Positions 33,144 through 37,103 of a DNA stretch of 37,103 nt are shown piece after piece. This DNA comes from CALVLD01 sp964467585. GTDB lineage: Bacteria > Bacillota > Clostridia > Christensenellales > CAG-138. The stretch's first letter is position 1; every line of letters starts with the position of its first letter. The position numbers and the translations under genes were made by a program. The notes beneath the pieces were generated by a model that saw nothing but the letters and a program-made list of their open reading frames with translations, did no database searches and was not told where the DNA came from. Where the stretch lies: contig CAYXRF010000015.1 of the NCBI GenBank assembly GCA_964467585.1, positions 1-37,103 on the forward strand, read 5' to 3'.

Positions 33144-34469
33144 TTAGCCGGCTGTTGATTCGGCAGTTTCGGGAACAAACTCACTCCAGAACTTTTCTTT
33201 AAATACCTCTATTGTGTAAGTCGTCTTCCATTGCTCATAAAGCGCAGAATACTGAGTATTGAACGCTTCATCGCCAACATAGTCACGCCAGCTTTCCCAC
33301 GCCGCGTCACCAATCTCATAATCAACTACTCCGCGAGTATAGATCTTGTTTACAATGATGTAGTGAATGCCCATTTCAGTTGCGACTTTTACAATCCTTG
33401 TACCGTCCGCCAAAGTAAAATACTCCAGTTCAGGAGCAATGTATGGCTCATCAGAATCGGCGGGAAGCTCGGGGAACCATTCGCCATAGTACAGATTCAT
33501 TGCCGCATACACAAAACCCTTATAATATGTATCTTCAAGATCGGCGTGGACAAGATATCCATTCTCTACATAGACGTCGCTGTCCATACCCGGGTCGTCA
33601 CCATAGGTTGTCTCAATCCCCATAAAGCCATCAATGCCCGAAACCGTGGGTAACAGAGCTTCAACCTCAAGCTCATCGCTTACGCGGCTGTCTGTAAGAT
33701 AGACGGTATCACCGGATTCATCAGTTTCGGTTTTGAACAAAAGCAGAATATGGTTAACCGAAAAACAATCATCGGGAACATAGACGGGCGCAGGACCGTC
33801 GCCGTCATTGTATGTCCCGAGTGTTTCATTGAAAGTTGTGATTGTAAGCTCGCTTGAAGCCTCAACCTGAGCGTCAACATATGCCTGAACATCGTCATCG
33901 GGTGTGACAACGGCGTCGCGAAGCGTGTTGTAGTATTTATCCGCAACCTTATACATATGAAGATTGTTGCGGGAATATGTTACAAAATCCTCGTAGGTAA
34001 AACCGTCTGCCGAAAGATCCGCCTCAAGAAGCTTTATAGCTTCAGCGCGCTTCTCAGCCGCGTCAGTAATTGATTCGTCAACATTTGATTCATACTGGGA
34101 TATAACAGAATCAAGCTGTGTATTGAATTCCTCATCAAATGTGGCTTCCTCCTCGGCGGTCAGCTCAATACCTGCGTCAATCGCGGCATTGTATACGTAC
34201 ATAAAAGCGGAAACCTCATCAATAATGGCGTTGCAATATGCTTCCGCAGTCATCATCCCATAGTAGTAGTATTGATAATACTGGCTGCCATAAAATGATT
34301 GACGAAAGTCATAAAGCGTGATTTCAACATCTTCGGTGCGCATGACAACGGGATTTGCTTCTCTATCGTTTTTGTTTTTATCCTTGCAGGAGGCGAAAGC
34401 ACAACACAAGAGAGACGTCAAAAGCAACAGCGCGACAATACGAACAGCGTTATGATTGTTTGTATGCAT
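33144..34469 (-). CDS. PrsA/SurA-like foldase lipoprotein with divergent parvulin domain
   Basis: This 441-residue lipoprotein has a signal peptide ending AFASC (lipidated Cys28). An all-helical SurA_N/PrsA-type chaperone region spans about 45-205, and a parvulin-like segment starts at about 236 with FSVNHILLLFK (His240) and contains TYGDDPGMDSD, ENGYLVH and FVYAAM, which resemble PrsA. The prolyl isomerase domain has unusual insertions and its active residues cannot be confirmed, so it may be mainly a chaperone. It has four clustered tyrosines around YYQYYYYG (about 62-69) and a strongly acidic composition. The ATG follows AAGGAG. It has its own promoter and terminator and would help fold exported proteins outside the membrane. 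Confidence 0.8.
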   Translation of the reverse strand: MHTNNHNAVRIVALLLLTSLLCCAFASCKDKNKNDREANPVVMRTEDVEITLYDFRQSFYGSQYYQYYYYGMMTAEAYCNAIIDEVSAFMYVYNAAIDAGIELTAEEEATFDEEFNTQLDSVISQYESNVDESITDAAEKRAEAIKLLEADLSADGFTYEDFVTYSRNNLHMYKVADKYYNTLRDAVVTPDDDVQAYVDAQVEASSELTITTFNETLGTYNDGDGPAPVYVPDDCFSVNHILLLFKTETDESGDTVYLTDSRVSDELEVEALLPTVSGIDGFMGIETTYGDDPGMDSDVYVENGYLVHADLEDTYYKGFVYAAMNLYYGEWFPELPADSDEPYIAPELEYFTLADGTRIVKVATEMGIHYIIVNKIYTRGVVDYEIGDAAWESWRDYVGDEAFNTQYSALYEQWKTTYTIEVFKEKFWSEFVPETAESTAG

Positions 34470-34497
34470 AAAAACTCCTTATTCATTCATTATGCTT

Positions 34498-34526
34498 ATA
34501 CTATATCAAAACCGAGAGGATTGCAA
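34498..34526 (-). promoter_or_regulatory. Promoter of the PrsA-like gene
   Basis: On the minus strand TTGCAA (34521-34526), a 17-base spacer and TAGTAT (34498-34503) lie about 30 bases before the ATG and directly after the upstream gene. Confidence 0.8.
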
Positions 34527-34566
34527 GCGGATAATTTAAAAAGACAGTATAAGCTAAAGACCGAAG

Positions 34567-35769
34567 TCAAGCGATAGGTATTGAAATGCAGGTCAATACA
34601 TTGTTCGCACCTATAACAAGAAGCATTGAATCAGATATTAAGAATGCGTTTACAATGCCGTCAACACTGCCGATTTGATTTTCAGTTCCGTCAGGCGATA
34701 TGAAAACCAAATTGATAAGCGTGTTGTCATTTACCTGAGAAGCAGGAGCCCCAATGCAGATAGAATCGCCTATGCAGCATACAAATATGGCGTTGCGCCT
34801 GATGGCAGCATAAGAGTCTGTGCCATCGGATGCGGATTCCGCGGTGCGTACAACTCTGGGAATATCATGTACAAGCAAAGTAAAGAAAGTATACCCGTCA
34901 TTATTGCCCACCATATCAATGCTTGGATAAACGCCCTCCGAGCACGTGAAACGTGTGGAAAGACTGCCATCGGCAAAATCGACAAAGCGCACAGCATTTT
35001 CACTGTCAGACACATACAGAATGCCATTGTCAACGAGCTGAATTTGGCTTGCACTTTCATACCGGCAAAGCGTTTTGCCATCGTATGATAACAGCTTTAT
35101 ACCATTATCATCGACATATAATCCGCTGTCACATGCCGCTATAAGGTCACAGTCAGAATAGATGCTTTTACAGTCGCCGCCATACGTTGTCATGCTGATG
35201 GTATTCATTTTTGCAACACTGCTGCCGTAAACATAGTACAGCCTGTTTGAATGAATCAAAACGTTGCCGATGGGCACAAACTCAGAAACACGAGCCGTAC
35301 CGCCCATTGAAAATGAATATCTGAACAATCCGTTCGCGGTGGAAAAATAGAGATAATCGCTGCTTACAAGCTTAATGCTTTGCGCATTTGATGAAACAAG
35401 CAGCTTGTCGGTTTCAATATTATATGTAAGCTCGGACGCTGTGCAGAAAGAGGAATCCCGCAGCCATATAGAACCATTTTCAAGAACTATCAAATTGTTG
35501 CCGATTATCGCGGCAGAGCCTTCAAATATTACCTTGCCGATATCGCCGATATCCTCATCCTCAACAGTAGAAATAATTGAGCTGCTGCTTTTTGTCGCTT
35601 CGGGGGAGGGCGTTACCGTTTGAGTTTCAACAACCTGTGCGGTTGGCTCCGCAGTCGCCTGCGTGTTATCCGCCTTAATATTGGCTCCTTCGGTTTCGTT
35701 AAAGTAAATAAAACCGCATATCAATGCGATCGGAATAATCAACGTTATGATCCACCCGTATTTTTTCAT
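34567..35769 (-). CDS. Membrane-anchored beta-propeller-like protein (DUF5050-like)
   Basis: This 400-residue protein has one N-terminal membrane helix (about 5-24), a Thr/Glu/Pro/Ser linker (about 27-70) and a long extracytoplasmic region. That region has recurring short beta-strand units such as DYLYFSTANGLFRYS, NRLYYVYGSSVAKMN, SGLYVDDNGIKLLSYDG and NGILYVSDSENAVRFV, spaced about 40-45 residues. This is the pattern of DUF5050-type propellers common in Clostridia; the assignment is by pattern only. Its function is unknown. No clear ribosome site better than GGGAG at the usual distance is seen, and the promoter is not obvious. Confidence 0.7.
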   Translation of the reverse strand: MKKYGWIITLIIPIALICGFIYFNETEGANIKADNTQATAEPTAQVVETQTVTPSPEATKSSSSIISTVEDEDIGDIGKVIFEGSAAIIGNNLIVLENGSIWLRDSSFCTASELTYNIETDKLLVSSNAQSIKLVSSDYLYFSTANGLFRYSFSMGGTARVSEFVPIGNVLIHSNRLYYVYGSSVAKMNTISMTTYGGDCKSIYSDCDLIAACDSGLYVDDNGIKLLSYDGKTLCRYESASQIQLVDNGILYVSDSENAVRFVDFADGSLSTRFTCSEGVYPSIDMVGNNDGYTFFTLLVHDIPRVVRTAESASDGTDSYAAIRRNAIFVCCIGDSICIGAPASQVNDNTLINLVFISPDGTENQIGSVDGIVNAFLISDSMLLVIGANNVLTCISIPIA

Positions 35770-35916
35770 CTGTATCGAAGCTCCCTTCGCTCAATGCTAT
35801 GCGCACCCAACGCCTTTACTTATAGAACGCATCAAGAGGGTAAAAGGTTTCGTGGTTAACAGAAATGTAACAATTGAGTCGCAAAATATATAACCCTATG
35901 TAATATGCACGACAAG

Positions 35917-36735
35917 CTATATCACGCCTGTGAGATAGTACTGGGTAAGAGCTGCGCATTCACGCAAATAATCGTTAATCGTCAAATACCATACTCCGCG
36001 AGAGGGAATGCCTTCTGCATATATACCGAGCTTTGCGGCAACACGCTCCGCACGAAAAACATGGAATCTTGTTGTTACGAACATCACGGTACAATCGCTG
36101 CCAAGTCGTTCCTCAATAAGCTGCTTTGAAAATATGAAGTTCTCTTCCGTACTTGAGGACTTATCCTCAACCAATATACGATCGTCATCAATGCCATTTT
36201 CAACAAGATAATCGTGCATCGCGCTTGCCTCAGAAACAACTTCATCATCGCCCTGACCTCCGCTTACAACAACAACAGCGTCTGTATGCTCGTTAAGGTA
36301 TTCAATCGCTGTATCAAGCCGATATTTAAGCGTGAGAGTGAGCCTGTCGCCGCGAATGCCCGCACCAAGCACTATGAGGGCGTCGGCATTGCCGGCGGGA
36401 GTGGCGGACCCAATGAGTATTACCGTTGTGGTGAAGATAAACAGCACTGTGAATAAAGCGTATACGGCAATCATCGCAAAAGCCAATATGCGTACAATAA
36501 CAAATTTTCGACACAGCCGCAGCACTGTGGAGAAGAAAGTACCGCAAATCAACATGGGCAACCCAATAATAAACGGCATGATTACACCCAAATTCATATT
36601 GCTGAGTCGGCAGACAATAAGAGTATCCAACACAAGTAAAGCGCCAAGCGCAATAAGCACAGCTTGAAACACCTTTGCAAGCGTGGGTGTGCGGAGCTTT
36701 GATCTATCAGTTTTTGTTTGGCAAGCTGTGTCCAT
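35917..36735 (-). CDS. YdcF/SanA-like DUF218 membrane protein
   Basis: This 272-residue protein has three hydrophobic helices in its first 120 residues and then a DUF218 domain (about 124-272). Family motifs are ADALIVLGAGIRGDRLT, RLDTAIEYLNE, VVVVSGGQGDDE, SEASAMHDYL, VEDKSSSTEENF and VTTRFHVFRAERVAAKLG. DUF218 proteins include SanA and ElyC and are linked to envelope maintenance, but their reaction is not established. The long start at 36735 lies only 6 bases from the predicted -10 box, implying a leaderless message; an in-frame GTG at 36660, with AAAGGTG 9 bases upstream, is a reasonable alternative and would give 247 residues. Confidence 0.88.
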   Translation of the reverse strand: MDTACQTKTDRSKLRTPTLAKVFQAVLIALGALLVLDTLIVCRLSNMNLGVIMPFIIGLPMLICGTFFSTVLRLCRKFVIVRILAFAMIAVYALFTVLFIFTTTVILIGSATPAGNADALIVLGAGIRGDRLTLTLKYRLDTAIEYLNEHTDAVVVVSGGQGDDEVVSEASAMHDYLVENGIDDDRILVEDKSSSTEENFIFSKQLIEERLGSDCTVMFVTTRFHVFRAERVAAKLGIYAEGIPSRGVWYLTINDYLRECAALTQYYLTGVI

Positions 36736-36741
36736 CCCCGT

Positions 36742-36771
36742 ATAATATCATCCGATACGGTTTGTTGTCAA
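36742..36771 (-). promoter_or_regulatory. Promoter of the DUF218 gene
   Basis: On the minus strand a perfect TTGACA (36766-36771), an 18-base spacer and TATTAT (36742-36747) stand 6 bases before the ATG at 36735. Transcription would start at or beside the ATG. Confidence 0.78.
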
Positions 36772-36808
36772 TGGCGAGTCGGCAGATGTGGGATTAGCAT
36801 AATTTAAA

Positions 36809-36826
36809 AAAAGTCCGAAGACTTTT
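36809..36826. other. Short hairpin in the right intergenic region
   Basis: AAAAGTC (36809-36815) and GACTTTT (36820-36826) pair around a CGAA loop, within an A-rich then T-rich context. It could be a weak bidirectional terminator. Confidence 0.35.
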
Positions 36827-36849
36827 ATATTTGGCAAATGACTAAACGA

Positions 36850-37050
36850 TTGATACAATGCACCTGTTTTATATAGAATGCACCCGCGTTCAAGTGCCTT
36901 TTTTGATGCCTTCTGCCTTTGGCATAGCGGACAGAAAGGACTAAAGGGACAAAACTGAATACGTCGATTAAAACTGTAGGTGCTGACCAGGTGAATTGTG
37001 CATTAATTCCGGGAGAATGGTTCAGCCTTCAAGAGAGCAGATCTCTGTAT
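36850..37050 (+). other. Non-genic right margin with possible promoter and stem-loops
   Basis: TTGATA (36850-36855), an 18-base spacer and TAGAAT (36874-36879) form a possible plus-strand promoter reading toward the right repeat. Downstream I can fold a two-step hairpin from GCTGACC to GGTTCAGC with an inner GAATT/AATTC pair, and a second one AGAGA/TCTCT, just before the terminal repeat. An open frame from 36928 runs to the window end without an ATG. I recognise neither a known RNA nor a known protein. Confidence 0.4.
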
Positions 37051-37103
37051 AGGGAACCTCGAAATATTGAAGTCCCCGACTCGTTTTTTGCAACTCAATG
37101 CTT
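37051..37103. repeat. Right copy of the 53-bp terminal inverted repeat
   Basis: Exact reverse complement of bases 1-53. Within the repeat, GGGA (37052-37055) and TCCC can pair imperfectly, and a T6 run lies at 37083-37088. The outer boundary is the window end, so the repeat may continue beyond the sequence given. Confidence 0.9.

Noticed and set aside
36857..36884. Direct repeat AATGCACC with 20-base spacing as a CRISPR or iteron start
   Set aside because: Only two copies of 8 bases occur, overlapping a promoter-like element; this is too little for an array or an origin.
36880..37050. SRP RNA, 6S RNA or tmRNA at the right margin
   Set aside because: The stretch GGTGCTGACCAGGTGAA is faintly like the SRP RNA core, but the conserved GGAAGGAAGCAGCC is absent; tmRNA and RNase P signatures are absent too, and I cannot establish the 6S closing stem.
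1..37103. The window as a complete transposon, integrative element or circular plasmid
   Set aside because: Despite the terminal inverted repeat there is no transposase, integrase or replication gene, and the content is conserved core genes. Inverted ends do not support circularity.

Overview
The window looks like a piece of the chromosome of an anaerobic, spore-former-related Clostridia (Bacillota), probably an uncultured gut lineage. Several features point that way: a single-chain IspH-ribosomal protein S1 fusion in a cmk-plsC-ispH/rpsA run, a T-box leader on proS, a GerW/YtfJ sporulation protein beside a DacF-type carboxypeptidase, pyruvate phosphate dikinase, a split sodium-pumping decarboxylase, and strong AGGAGG ribosome sites with TTGACA/TATAAT promoters. 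Genes are dense on both strands. I saw no rRNA, tRNA, CRISPR array, transposase or phage gene.

Layout. 1-3,076: isc operon on the minus strand (iscR, iscS, iscU, then a DUF2156 protein), with two matching Rrf2-type boxes flanking the iscR promoter. 3,266-7,258: an FtsX/MacB-type ABC exporter (two permeases and an ATPase). 7,316-11,087: ppdK and a YitT-family membrane protein. 11,104-15,101 (minus): rpmB-glyQS and a large lipoprotein with an HExxH zincin motif. 15,066-20,340 (minus): proS under T-box control, then ruvC-ruvA-ruvB followed by a coiled-coil DivIVA-like protein with a cysteine cluster. 20,380-23,330: DUF2953 protein, gerW, dacF and an RsuA-family pseudouridine synthase. 23,415-27,166: oxaloacetate decarboxylase-type Na+ pump genes in the order gamma, free biotin carrier, beta, alpha. 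27,178-33,042: surE, a BaiN/HI0933-type flavoprotein, cmk, plsC, ispH-rpsA. 33,056-36,771 (minus): a PrsA-like foldase lipoprotein, an anchored beta-propeller-like protein and a YdcF/DUF218 protein.

The window is mostly housekeeping: Fe-S assembly, translation, recombination, envelope and central metabolism. PPDK and the decarboxylase pump both act at the PEP/pyruvate/oxaloacetate node, and IscRSU would supply the cluster needed by IspH. No obviously new multi-gene system is visible. The more unusual points are a perfect 53-bp inverted repeat at the two ends of the window, an internal duplication in the decarboxylase gamma subunit, the cysteine-cluster DivIVA-like protein in the ruv operon, an HExxH propeller lipoprotein, the paired IscR-type operators, and a predicted leaderless start for the YdcF-like gene.
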